Shown: in pieces, positions 36,303 through 49,088 of the stretch | How positions within the stretch are numbered: position 1 is the stretch's first letter | Layout of the letters: each line of letters opens with the position of its first letter | The notes under the pieces: generated by a model | The model's database searches: none | Seen by the model: only the letters and a program-made list of their open reading frames with translations | What the model was told of the DNA's origin: nothing | Made by a program: the position numbers and the translations under genes | Origin: Lumnitzera littorea | Lineage: Eukaryota; Streptophyta; Magnoliopsida; Myrtales; Combretaceae | DNA: 64,000 nt | Assembly (NCBI GenBank): GCA_024138015.1 | Contig: JAMXBB010000011.1 | Location: 85,523,556-85,587,555 of the forward strand | Reading direction: 5' to 3'

Positions 36303-37778
36303 GCAAAAAGTACAAAAAAAGTCATCAACGTTTACTTCTCTTACTATTTTAGTTATTAACATTTTAAAAGTTTCATTTCAGTTATTAACATTTGCAAAAA
36401 TTTATAAATAAGTCCTTCTTTTAATTTTGTCGATAATATTAACATGTGGCGCAATTTGATTTATTATAATAATTTATTTAATTAAATAAGTTAATAAAAA
36501 ATTAGAATAGAAAAATCCATAAAAGTACAAAGAAATATAGAAAAATGATAAAAATGAAAATGAAAATTCAAAAAATAATACATAAATATTTATAGACACA
36601 TATATTAATATTATTTTATAATAAATTAATAAAAAACAACAAAAAAAAAACTAGAAAATGTAGCTAGAAAAGGACACAAGAGCAATTGGGTTGTAACCCA
36701 TTTTGGAAAGTAGGTTATGTAACCTACTAGTAACTATAGGTGGTCGCCCTATACCAAGGGGGTTTAGCATGACCCTCATCCCTTCGATGGTTGGGGACCG
36801 TAATAAAAGTGAAACCTGATCTAATTGAGATTAGGTCTTACGAGTTTTGTGTGTTTTTGCTTCTTTTTTTTTTTTTTTTCTCTATGGCCGCCCACCATCT
36901 AAAGAGGAAAGTGTAACACTCTATCCTCTTCTCTAACCTCAATCAATTACGTATTAATCAATATTCAATTAATTGGTCTAAGGTTATTGACAAAAAGGAT
37001 TTGTCTAAGTCACTTTATTTCCAAGGGGTAAAGGGTAGAAAGGAGATAATATAGTTCCCTAAAAGTTGGATTGAACTTAAAACTTAAGAAAAACTGAACT
37101 TAAGGGAATGAAATAGGGTCCTATGTTGATGTTGAAAAAAACATTCTAATTAACTCAAATTGGGCATAGAATGAGTTTTGTTAGGAACTTCCAATGATCT
37201 TGATTTCATTTAAATTAGTTAAATCCCATGCAATCAATTCCATTGGTTCTTACTTTCTAGTTATTACAATAAAGGAAGTAAGGTCGGCCCTTATTCCATT
37301 TCCTTCCCTACAGCATGCAACCTACTTGTTCTTTCGATTATTTTCTAGCCACCTAATGCTAAGGGATGGCCTAGTTTTTATTTATTTATTTATTTATTCT
37401 TTTTTTCAAATTTATAGATATTTTTAGTTATTTTATTTATTTTTATGTGCATGTATACAATGATATATATTGTTATATATATTATTTTAGTATTTTACAG
37501 TTTTTTTATTAAATTTTCATTAATTTAAATTTTTTTCTATATTTTTATCACTTTATTTAATTTTCTAATTTTATTATATTATTTACTTAATTAATAAAAC
37601 GTAGACCAATAGAATAATGACACATGTTATTATGTAGTTTAAAATCTAAAATCATCAGTCAAAATGACTCGTTTATAAATATTTGCAAACATTGAGGATA
37701 TAATTAAAACTTTTCAAATATTAAGGACTAAAATAGAAAAAGATATAAACATTGAGAACTTTTTTTTATATTTTTCCG
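36303..37778. mobile_element. MULE-like non-autonomous element (1.48 kb), perfect 9-bp TSD
   Basis: The first and inverted last about 110 bp align (left: TCATCAACGTTTA then CTATTTTAGTTATTAACATT; right inverted: TCTCAATGTTTA then CTATTTTAGTCCTTAATATT). A perfect 9-bp duplication, taaatttta, lies at 36294-36302 and 37779-37787. It sits in the codons after the protease active site of the host element. The interior has no recognisable transposase. Open frames at 37194-37427 are AT-rich noise. Confidence 0.88.
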
Positions 37779-37902
37779 TAAATTTTATTGATGAAGGTTT
37801 TCGTTAAGGTAGTCAACTGTGAAATTACCCCTATTGCACCAACTAAAGTTACATTAGTTAGTGGCATAAACTTACACTAGATTGCTAAGCTACCATGCTT
37901 TT

Positions 37903-40900
37903 TGTAAACTCCCAAAATTAAGTTTAAGACAACCGAGCTCAGATTTAGGGCATTTAGGGTAACTTATCCAATTGAACCCAAACTTTGCGACTAGAATGAA
38001 AAAGTTAGTCGAGATATTACAGTGAAGTTAGATTTTAGTAATAATGACCCGAAACCCCAATTTTGCCCTTAGAAATTGAAATATTTAATAAAGCACTAAA
38101 ATGTTCGGAACTCCTAAAATTGAACTTAGATTGCAACGAGAACTTAGAGATAAGTTAATTAAGCTATAAAATGAGATAATATAGTATAATTTACTATATA
38201 AAAATACACGTAATTTTTTTTAGTATAACCGGTATAAATAATAATTATACTCGTAAATTAACTTAAAATTGTGTAATTATATATTTATTGTGTTGAATTC
38301 ATGAAATTAACTTTAGAATGTATCCTAAAAATAAAAGATATGCTAGAAACTTAATTATATGAGTAAAGTTATATATTTCATATGTTATTTACATAGGGTA
38401 TAAACTTGTATATTAATTAAATAACTAATTTAACATATAATATCTATATTTAAGTAATTATTTAATAAAACAAAAAGAAAAATTAATTAAATAACATTGG
38501 AGGTTGCTGGACAAGATGCGTAGCAGGAGAATGGAAAAGAAGATTGCTGATTCAAAAGTGGATTTACAACAAAATGACACCACATGCTTAATAAAGTAGA
38601 AAAAAACAAAAGGAAAAAAATAAAGAAAAATCCATAGGCGGTGAAAGAAATGTATAAAAACTATCCTAGCAGCAGAATAACAACATTTAGTAGTTTGGAA
38701 CCAAAAACAACAGAAAGAAAATTTGGAAAAAGTCGTGGAAAAAAAAAACAAATTTGGAAAAAACAGAAAAAATTAGTAAAAGTGTGGAACCCTAACCTAG
38801 AGTAGTTCTGCTGTGAAACCTAGCTACCCCCACATGGTCCACCCACCACACAGGCCGTTCAACAACCGCCCAACCGCTGCCGGCCACCGGAGCACCCAAG
38901 AACACCAAGGTCAAATTTCTGCCCTATTTTTCAATAATTTCTAAAAAATAGTAAATCCACCCAGAAAATTATGAAAAAATTACACTTAGGTTATTTTAGA
39001 CATGCTTTCATGTGATATTTTTATTTTTGAAAAATTCGTAATATTTAATATACTTTATTAAGAAATTTATAATTCACTCGAATTTATATTTGTGAAATAA
39101 ATGTACTATATGATGTTGTTTCTAGCTAAAAAATTTTGTGTAGGATGTGTATGATATATAGGTAATTGCTATGTAGCCCAAATTTTTATTTGAATAATTT
39201 TAATATTTATTGCATTTTTAGGCTTGAAATTAGCTCGAAAATAGGCTGAAATTATGAATTTAATAGGAAATTATGAAATTAATTGATGAAATGGACATGT
39301 ACTGATCTACAATAAATAATAATAGTATTGAGTCAGATTGAAATTAATTTGGTGTTAAAAGGATTATAATTGAATAATTTATTATAATTTAGGGGTAAAA
39401 TTGTTAATATGAAAATATAGACAATAGGTCGGAAACTTAAAACCAAGTGATAACTGAATTCCCTATATTTTTAGAAGTCCATAGAAATTTTCGGGGAATT
39501 ATTGGGTAATCCGAACTATTTATTACGAATTTATTAAGTAAAATAGCTTAAATTACAAGTCGGGGTGTATTTGTAATATTAATAGACTAAAATGAATTAA
39601 ATAGTTAAATAAAACCTATATATAGGATTGCTAATCAAATTGGATTAAATGGAGATTTTTATTATAATTATTAATATTTTCTTATCAGGATACACTTTAG
39701 GTGTATTAGAATTGAATAATACTTATATTATTACAATATAAGGACAAATTGGATAAAATATAATATAAATCTGTAAATTTCGCATAATACGATCGTTTTT
39801 ATATAATTATGTATAATTGTATTAAAAATTCAAACTACCCGTTAAAATCCATCTCTAGAAACAGGACTCGTAAAACATGTTGTTAGGTCTATACGAACTC
39901 AATGACACTAGTTTTGTTGAAATCGGATAACCTTAAGCAATCTAGCCTATAACTATATCATATTCAAGAATATACACATTTCGGTAACCTTACCGGAATC
40001 AAAACATGAATTAATAAATAAAATGTACGTTTCAATACGATCAAAACGATATATAATACGTAATAATATATATGATGTACGGTATCAATAATTAATAATT
40101 TAATTCGATATATAGTAATAACATGACTGCATATTATAGAAATAATATATATACATATATAACCATTTTAGATTAAACTCTAATGTTTTCGTAATTATTA
40201 CGAAAACTAAATTTAGACCTTTTGTGTAATTAGGACCTTCCAAAGACGGTTGATAATTCAAGTCAGCAATAACGAATATCTAAACAAGTAAGTTGGGATT
40301 GTAGCTTCACCACTGTTTTGGTACTATTTAAAGTATCCGGGGACCCAAGAGTACTTCTGGTTGTGTTTGTAATTAGATGATTATGTACATGTCGTGTGTG
40401 TGAATGATACTCGGTTGTGACAGGAGTTTAACTCCTTGGTGTGCTGTTCTGCATGTTTGCATGGATTCTGTATCGTGTGAACTTGTTGGTCACCCCTAAT
40501 TAACACTAACAGTTATTCGACTAAAATGTAATTGGACGTGCATAATCACCCGTTACGGGAAATGATTAAGAGTGTTAGGCCAAACACCGACTTCCTTCGA
40601 TGAGGATAGCTGAAATGATCCTTTTCCCATCCTTAGTTGAACTAAGTGACAGGCGAGGAGGTCGCGGCAAGGTTGGGGGCCGTGGTTTGAAGGCGGTCAT
40701 AGGAGGAGGGTGTTCTCCATTGCACAAGCCCAGGTTTGGTCTAACTTGAGTTGCGATGAAACTCCTTAATCCGGGTTGGAGCTGATGTAATTTCTCTAAC
40801 CTCACAGTGGACCGGATAACACTGTGCGATGTTTTCATTTGAGTGATTGCATTGCATTTCATCATAATTATTAATCTTATTTGTGATTGTATAGTACTCT

Positions 40901-41434
40901 TCTGACTCCGCCCCACTTACTGAGCTAGTTGTGTTCACATCCCTACAGACTCTTTTGCAGGTGTTGAGTGAAGGCAAGATGTTCAGGTACCACCGTTCCC
41001 AGGTTAGTGTGCTATTATGTGGGAAAGTGAGGATCGAGGAATTTAACAGAACCTGAGCTTTTAGCTTTGTCTTTAAGTTTTGAGGAAAACTAAATTGAAA
41101 TTCCTTGGGAGCCCACTAGTTTTCTAACGTATTGTATATAGATCGCAAAACCTGTGGTTTTTAATAAACTTTGATTGTAAACTTTACCCTTGGACGTGAA
41201 ATGTTTGTTTAATTACTGTTGTGGTACTAAACAGCAGGTTGTATAGAACAAGTATTTTGTAAAAGCTCTACCACAGGTTTGGATATTAACAGGTATCAGA
41301 ACAGACGTTTCAAGCTGGTTGAGTTGTGCGCCTTGTGTAAACTGCGTCTACGATAGCAGCTGTGAGATCAGCTTCTATCTTAGATTAGTTTACACAACGG
41401 GACTATTATGACTCTTCTTGTTCGGGGCGTGACA
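37903..41434 (+). mobile_element. Solo LTR, family A copy 2 (3.53 kb, TSD ctttt/ctttc)
   Basis: It starts TGTAAACTCCCAAA and ends TTCGGGGCGTGACA, like copy 1. The 5-bp flanks ctttt (37898-37902) and ctttc (41435-41439) differ at one base. It shares the closing blocks of copy 1: GCTTCTATCTTAGA then GTTTACAC near the end, and CTTACTGAGCT then TGTTCACATCCCTACAGAC at about 40915-40950. A GC-rich CCACC/GCCGG block is at about 38820-38900. It is about 0.6 kb longer than the other copies, mainly in AT-rich sequence. Open frames inside it (38458-38751, 40575-40977) are not genes. Confidence 0.82.
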
Positions 41435-41764
41435 CTTTCCATGGGAGGCACATGGTGTAACTTCACTATTAAAGTGCATATACTACATCTAGCTTATTTT
41501 TACTATGTGTTGCTTATATCATGGTTGATTTCTTTAGGAACCATCTAATGGAATTTTAAGCAAAAACTCATGAAAGTTTTTTGGAAAGACCAAAAATGTC
41601 ACCTACAAGGAGAAAAGGAAATTGTGAGTTGCATTTCTTTTGACCAACTATCTAAATGACTATTTAAAGTTGGTTGTTCAATTAGTGTACAATGTTGGGT
41701 TCTTAAGGAGATGACATGCACCAAGGGAAATGACGTTGAGGAGAAGTTGCATCTATTAGTTATT

Positions 41765-43160
41765 GAATTATTAGAAGAGTATTATGAACTTTTTGAGGAA
41801 CCCAATAGCTTGCCTCCTTCCAGGGAATTTGATCACAAAATTCACTTACATGAAAGTTATACTCGGTGAATATTGGGCTAAATTGATACTCTATTGTATA
41901 GAAATCAACCTTGGAGGGAATGATTATGGAGATGCTAATGGGGTTATCAAGCACAACCTTAGCCTTTTTGCTTCTATAGTGATTTTGGTTAGTAAGAAGA
42001 ATCAATCTCATTGAATTTGCGTATATTACTGGGAACTCAATAAGCAAACTAATTAAGATCAATTTCCCATACCCATCATTAATCATTTATTTGATGAGCT
42101 ATAGGTGGTTAGTTGTTTGAGCAAGCTTAACCTACAATCTTGTTACCATCATATTATAATAAATACAAATGATGTTCATAAAATAACATTTAGGACACAT
42201 GAAGGGTGTCATGAATTATTAGTTATGCCTTTCGACTTGATTAATTCACTCTCAACATTTCGGGGACTCATGAAAAGCATCTTTTAGTCCTTAGTTGAAG
42301 AATTTTGTTTTGGTTTTCTTCAACAATATCCTTATTAACAGCACCACTTTGGAGGAACATGTATATCATTTACAAGTTGCTTTAGATATTTTGAAGAAAG
42401 AGTAGCTATATTTAAGCGAAACAATTACGAGTTTAAAGTATAACAAATTGAATATCTTGGGCATTTGATGACCAAGGAGTAGTTACCGACCTAAAGAAGA
42501 TTGAAACCATGTTGCAACGGCTTACTCTTAAAACACTTAAGAAACTTTGCAGGTTCTTAGGGCTGACAAGGTATTATTGGAAGTCCATTCATGGGTTTGG
42601 TGTTATATTTAAGCCCTTAATTATACTACTTAAGAAGGGTAGACTACAATGGAATGAGAAAGTTAAAAATTGAAAGATGCATTTATTACAACTCTGATTT
42701 CACGATTGCCTAATTTCCATAAACTATTCATTATTGAAACAGATGCATGTGGAGAGATTATAGGTATTGTGTCAATGTAAGAAGGATACTAAACTTATTT
42801 AAGAAAACATTTGTCTCCTAAATAACTAGGAATGTTTGTATATAATAAAGAACTAGAAAAGTGGAGACATTACCTTTTAGGTTTGAGATTTATCATTCAA
42901 GCTGGTCACAGAAGTTTGAAACACCTACTTAAGCAACGCTTGTCTACTATACCAACACAAATAGTTGATAAGGTTATTGGTGCTAGACTATGAAATTAAA
43001 TATAAAAGTAGCCAGACAAATATAGTCGCTAATGCTCATTCTCGATTTAATGAAGCTGTCTTGCATTTAGTGATGATGATTTTAACAATTCTTAAAATCT
43101 TTAAGGAGTTAAAGGAGAGTTGGTTGTTATCAACCAAATATGCTAACATGATTAAATAGA
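41765..43160 (+). pseudogene. Reverse transcriptase and RNase H of the second Ty3/gypsy element; integrase missing
   Basis: RT blocks appear in order but in broken frames: FASIVILVSKKNQSH, a YYWELNK segment, FPIPIINHLFDEL, LSKLNLQSCYHH, then ITFRTHEGCHELLVMPFDL (42105-42287) and a VFFNNILI-like remnant of the YxDD region (about 42310). RNase H follows: LFIIETDACGEIIGIV (about 42727), RHYLLGLRFIIQAGHRSLKHLLKQR (about 42870) and EIKYKSSQTNIVANAHSRFNEA (about 42990). No integrase or 3' LTR follows. The element ends near 43280, where unrelated sequence begins. Confidence 0.82.
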
Positions 43161-43289
43161 TTAGGGATGTAAAAGGTTGTAGTAAGGTTGAATTCAAACT
43201 TGAAGCTTAAGTTATTGAAATTGTACCATGACGAGGTTATTTGCGAAGCCACTCTGGTGCTTAAGCTAACTATAAGAAACTAAGTTCTT

Positions 43290-44230
43290 AACTCATAAAA
43301 AAATGTAGGTTGGGTTAAAAATTGTTAACCCTCTTAAATGCATGTTTTTTAAGCCTGCCTCGCTTTAACTTGTAGGGAAAAGCAGGCTAACCCATTGTAG
43401 AGAGGGTTAGCTTGCATTAACTTGTAAAAAAGAAAAAGAAAAAGTTGAAGTTAAACTTCAATTTACTTCACAATGATTTGTCACTTTACTTCTTAACTAA
43501 TCACTTCATGTAACAAGTAATAACTAATAATATAATATTTTAAGTACATCTAAAAGGTGAAAAAAAGAAAAAAGAAAAAAATGAGAGAGAGAGAAAAAGA
43601 AAAGAAATTAATAATATTGTTAGATTACTTCCCATAATTTTTTAATCTCAACAATTTAATTAATTGTGAACTATGATTACTGCTGTTGTATTGGAAATAT
43701 ATTGATGGAATAATTTGTTGTTAAATTTTCGTCATCTTCTTCTTCTCCTTCTCTTTAAAGTTCATTGCAATTTCGAATTTTCATCTCTTTATATAAGTTT
43801 AAAAAGGAAATTGCATGTCTTAGATATAAATCCAAACACTTTTTATTTTTGTTTTTTTGGATAAGTTAAATTTATGTACTTTTTCTTGTAAAATGATTTC
43901 ATCAAGCAATAAAAACTACTTGACATATGTAGTCTTAAAATTGACAAAAACCGAGAAAGCCATGATGCATGATTTTTTTTTTTTTAATTTACAAACCTTT
44001 ATAACTTAATGGCAATGTAATAAATAAATAAAAGATGGCATGTTGATGATAATTATATATGAGTTTAGCAAGTATTTTAATATATTAATTTGTGTATAAA
44101 AATACCTTAAAGCATTACAAGTTGGCCGGCTTAATCTACTAACCCTAAGTGGGATGGGTAGGGCTAAACCTGCAAGTCAATACAGGTTGAGTTAGCTCAC
44201 TTAATCCACTTGCATAGCTCTAATTGAAGC
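43290..44230. mobile_element. Possible hAT-type MITE
   Basis: GGTTGGGTTA and TTAACCC-type motifs at 43300-43420 recur inverted at 44120-44220 (GAGTTAGC, AACCTGCAAGTC, TAACCCTAAGTGGGATGGGT). This resembles common plant hAT MITE ends. Exact ends and target duplication could not be fixed. Confidence 0.35.
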
Positions 44231-47200
44231 TTTAATCGGCCTATCACCTACAAACTAGAGGTTAGATGGAGATTGTTAATATAATAATAATGTGACAAAT
44301 GTAAAAGATATTATTATATATAAAAGTAACCGTTTTCAATATGAAAGTTGAACTGAGGTAATTAGCACTTCTAGCCTCATTGAAATAACATGAAAAACAT
44401 GCATTATATAATTAGAAATGCTAACTTATATGAAATATTAATATTATAAAAGGGTGATTTGGATAAATAGAAAATGATATCAAAACCCCCTCATACTCTT
44501 AAATAATATATATAGATATATAGATTATACTATAAATCATACACTATAATATGTAAAATACCTTATTTATGATATATTGTTGGATTTGGTACATTAAATG
44601 ATATGATATATATAATATCACTAGATGTATTATATTTTATTTGCATCTCTTGAAAGGCCTAGGGCATTTTTCATAACGCATCTCCATACATTACATTCCA
44701 TTTGGCGCATACTAAAACCAATTAAATCATTGAAATAGAATTGCCATTTTGTAGTCGCTACGAAATAAAAGGTTGGATAATTTCGTTCTAGTCTCGATTT
44801 TATTCTATTACAATATAAATAAATTATTAAGTTTTTTAAGTTTCTAAAAACAAATGTATCAATTGACTATTATTACGATGGTTTATAAATGATAAAATTA
44901 AGCAGCATTTAAAGAAGTTTAAGTGAAAATGGTTTTATTAAAGGGATAAAAATCATTAAAAATTATTTATGGCAAAATGACCCTGCCTTCAAACAAATTA
45001 GATTTTATGAAAAGGGATAGAAAATACTAAACTATTATCTTAGCAATTCAAGATCTTAAAAATGAATGACTCGTTATCTTAGTTTTTTAAATAACAAAAT
45101 TATCCTAATATATCTTTAAGAAAATAGAGACAATCAACATTAATAGTCATTGACATTTAGCGACAACCAGCAATATTACAGTTTATAAATGAAAAAATGA
45201 TACTATATTTAAACAAATTTAAAATGGAATGGACTACCATATTTTCATATAAAATATATCTCTCCATTGTTAAACGAGCTTCTCTACCAATTGCTTCTAA
45301 ATTTTAGATGTGGAATATTTCAATTTGGAGGTTTGTTAACTTCGACCAAAAGCACGGTGAAAGTCAAGAAAAGTTTATTTAATTGTTGAATACCCAAAAC
45401 ATGTACTACAAAGTGTTGTTGAAGGAACAATGTTCATCAAAAGTCTATTAAACTCTTAAACGAACAATGTTCATCACTGATAGTTCCTCAATTACAAACT
45501 TCCAACACAACTGCAATTTGCTGATTAGTGGTTAATTAAGATTTTATAGACTCAAATTATCGGCACTGCATGTTATCCCAAGTTGTCTTCTTTTGAATTG
45601 GAATTCCATTTCAATGTTGAGATGAAATGGTGCTATAATTAGCTTTTTGTATTCAAGTGAAATGTGCGTCTCTATTTTATTAATGCAAGACACTATAATT
45701 TGTTTCTGTACTTTTAAGACTATGCTATTTAATTGGAATGTAAATAAAGCTTCTAAATGACATGATTGATTCTATAAGTATGAAGCACGATGAATGATAC
45801 TATGCATATTGTTGATTCTAAAGTTAATATAGTCCATTAGCACCACAGATGGAAAAAAAAAAAAAGAAAAAAAGAAAAAGAAAAAGCTTTAAGTAGTTGA
45901 GTAATTGGTATGAAGGCTAAGATTGGTCTTGGTATAGTGTTGGTTGATAAGATGACCATGGAAAAATCCAAAAAGCAAAAGAAAAAAGGAATAAAGAAGC
46001 AGTACGATAAATAACCCCCACCAACAAGTAAGGAAATTTTCTATTAATTTCTTCTTCTTTTTTTTTAACTTTTTTGTTCTCTTTAATCGTCCATCTAATC
46101 CACCTCTAAAAAGTTTTCAAAGAAATGCCATATAATATAATTCAATATGTGTATTACCCATATTTGTACAATTTCTTTACGCATTTTTAAGACATTATGT
46201 ATAATTTTCTTTTTCTTTATTCAATTCAATCAGTTGTTTAGTTTGATTAAGTAATTTTGTATCTTTTAAACTTAATTGTGCCACTTCATTTATTATTTAT
46301 TTTTGCACATATATCGTGGCTGTATGCCTCTAGCTATTGTTAAATGAAAAAAATAAAAAATCTCTTAATTTTTAAACTAAAATCTTGAGAAGCGGCCTTT
46401 TTTTTTTTTTTTTTTCTTTTTTCCCCACTTCCCTCTCAACATCATCACTGATGCCATAATTTATGTTCAGATATGGACTCCAACTCTAGCTGATTTTGTA
46501 GTATTGCTTTATTTCCAGATTATATAAGTTGAGAAATATATAATACACAAACCATGTGCACGGCAGACGATTTGAAAATAGTTTATGAATACCTAATGCG
46601 TAAAATTAGTAAAGAAATGAATAGGATGGTTCAAAGAACGTGATCAACCTGTCAGTTTCATTTTTTTTAAACATTTTTCTTTTGGTGTTGTGATGTATGC
46701 GTGAAACACACCCATTACAAATGAAATAGTTTGGGAAAAGAAAAAAAATTGTAAAAAAAATTAAAAAAATCTTACGAATATCAGTTCTGAGTAGATAATT
46801 GTACGATTATAATACTTAAAATTGCCTAAATTGCTTTTTGAAAAAGCAATTTTAAGTCCAAATTACTATAGTTATAAATCATATATAAATGGATTTTTAT
46901 TAAAATTGAAATTATTTTTTCAAGAATTAATTTTATCATGATAATTAAAATCAAGATTAACCATAGTTTTAGGATTATTTTTTTGAACCAGATATTTTTA
47001 AGTTTTTTTTTTATATTTTACATTTTTTTTTTCCTTTTACTCTTGTCATAGTTTTTTCCCTATCTCTCAATATAGGTGTTGCAATTGGTAGAGAGCTGAC
47101 AGGGTATTTTATTATGAGTCTGGGACCACTTGAAACTCAGAGAATGGAGATAAGAACATGTTGCTCCCTAAGCAATTCAAGACGTATATTGGCGCAGTTT

Positions 47201-48370
47201 TTGGTACTAATGCGGACACGTCGAGCCTCGACGCGGACCATAAATTAGTGGTTTAAAATCTAGGAATATTACAGCTACGTTTTTATTTCAAATTTCAAAA
47301 ACTCATTCATATAAAATTACGAGATATTTTTACGGTATCATTATTGATATAGCATTACGAAATAATTTTTTTTTTCATGTTTTTATTTAATTAATTATTA
47401 AGATTAGACTAACTTATTATCTAAATAGTAGATTAATCTATTTTAATAGAATAAATGGTATAAATTAAATTATACTAAATTAATAACTTAAATTGATTAA
47501 CATTACGATAAGACATTTTTCTAACATTATCATAAATACCTTTAAAATCCAGTTATAATTAATTGATTTTTCATAAAAACATCAACAAATCAATTAAGTA
47601 TCTCTCTAGATGACCAATAACATATTTAAACATTCAACTATTTCCTACACAAGAGGAAAGGAAAAAAAAAAAAACCATACTTAAAAAGAAAGTACATTTT
47701 TATAATATGTTCATTCATGGTTAAACCAAACCTATAAACCAGTTTTTCTTTATATTGCTTGAAAAATTTCTCCAACTTAGTATAATTGGCTTTTAGAGTG
47801 ATAAAATAATTAAAAGTGTTAATTATTGTTTGTTTGTATGAAAAAGTAAATTAATCAAATCTATTCCTAATTAATATTAGGTGGTGTTAACTTTTGGAGT
47901 GATGATACGAATGCTGACACTAATCACGAGATTCAACTGCCGACGGAGCTGTAGAAGATGCTTTTCACTTGTCTTTTCCAACTTTCGCAACATCATTTGT
48001 CAAGTTAGCAGACATGTATTTCGGCGTAGCATTTTCGTGATAAATTGTAGTCTGCGAATCATTTTCCTAACTTTTGCTACGAGATGAGAATATAGATACA
48101 TTGTTAGTTGAGCATGCTAGTGGGAAAGTGAATGGCGTTTGGTCAAAATGAATAAAAGCAAGTACTAGGAGTGATGCAGACAAATTTCCTTCCTCGAAAT
48201 ATTGTATTCAGACTTAGCTTGTAAATTTATTCAAAACAAATATTAATTCCATGCTTAGGCAAAATTAAATCCGAGGGACGTGTATATTACATTCTCCGCA
48301 AGGCATATACCCTCGGATGCTGGTGCAAGTTGATATAAAAAAATAAAATAAAATAAATTATCTTATAGTT
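44231..48370. other. AT-rich upstream stretch, no gene recognised
   Basis: No family could be assigned. 47070-47240 and 47880-48090 are GC-richer islands. The latter is open for 68 codons (plus) and in another frame reads NADTNHEIQLPTEL, which I do not recognise. Either could be a relic exon. The rest is poly-A/poly-T rich. Confidence 0.35.
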
Positions 48371-48376
48371 CCAAGT

Positions 48377-48520
48377 TATGACTTTTGAGAGAAAACTAAT
48401 GTAGGATGCCTGTGTCAGGTTAGGTATGAGTATGACATTTTGAGAAAACTATCGATTGTATAATGCCCGTGTTAGGTATGATATTTGAGAGAAAATTAAT
48501 GTACAATGCCTGTGTTTTTA
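48377..48520. repeat. Imperfect tandem repeat, three units of about 45-57 bp
   Basis: Units carrying TTTTGAGA-AAACTA then TG(C/T)ATAATGCC / ATGCCTGTGT recur about every 45-57 bp, roughly 0.6 kb upstream of the MYB start codon. Confidence 0.6.
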
Positions 48521-48875
48521 GAGGCTGTGACCCATCCACTGGGAATTATTTATAATATTTTTGGATCTCGATCTCTTAATTTTTTTTTTTTTCCTTCTTA
48601 CAAATTGATTATCTGAATTTTTTATCATAACATTGTCTTCTTTCCTTACCCCTGGGCGTTGAATTTATAATTAAATAAATTTATGCCATCTTCTTTCCTT
48701 ACACGTAGCAGTTGTTGAATCTATAATTTAATAATTTTAAGTTGTTATATTAATTGAATAAATTAAAAAAGAAAAGAATAAAAAGAGTTTAAACGAGAGG
48801 AAGGAAGACGCGATGGCCAGTTTGACACAGGCGGTTCCAGTCCAGAGACGGTAACAGAGTTTTGCGTAGGTGAAG

Positions 48876-48989
48876 TTTGAGAGAGTCGGGGAAAGGAGCG
48901 AGTTGACTCAAGTGAGAAAGGTTTTGGCTGAGATTGAGAGAGTTCAGGAAAGGAACGAGTTGAGTCAAGTGAGAAAGGGTTGGGCCGAG
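48876..48989 (+). repeat. 57-bp tandem duplication in the MYB 5' leader
   Basis: Two units start at 48876 and 48933 (TTTGAGAGAGTC / ATTGAGAGAGTT) and share GAAAGGA-CGAGTTGA-TCAAG and GTGAGAAAGG. The stretch is purine-rich and lies directly upstream of the MYB ATG. The open frame seen on the opposite strand (48789-49109) is a by-product. Confidence 0.75.
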
Positions 48990-49088
48990 ATCGGGAGGGA
49001 GTGGACTCAGTTCGGGGGTGTTTCTTGAGGTTGTGGTGGATTTTTCAAGTTGTTTGACGAGCAAACTCGATTTGCTCGAGAGTGAAAT

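Larger units (their letters stand above)
36260..41765 (+). pseudogene. Protease region of the same Ty3/gypsy element, split by two insertions
   Basis: The active-site segment (LNILVD then G-x-x-x-NF) ends at 36302, where a MULE-like element entered. It resumes at 37779 with NFIDEGF and then APTKVTLVSG-like residues up to 37902, where solo LTR copy 2 entered. After 41434 it continues with PWEAHG-like and LISWLISLGTI-like residues, leading into the linker ELLEEYYELFEEPNSLPPSREFDH (about 41768-41830). Frameshifts and stops are common. Confidence 0.7.
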
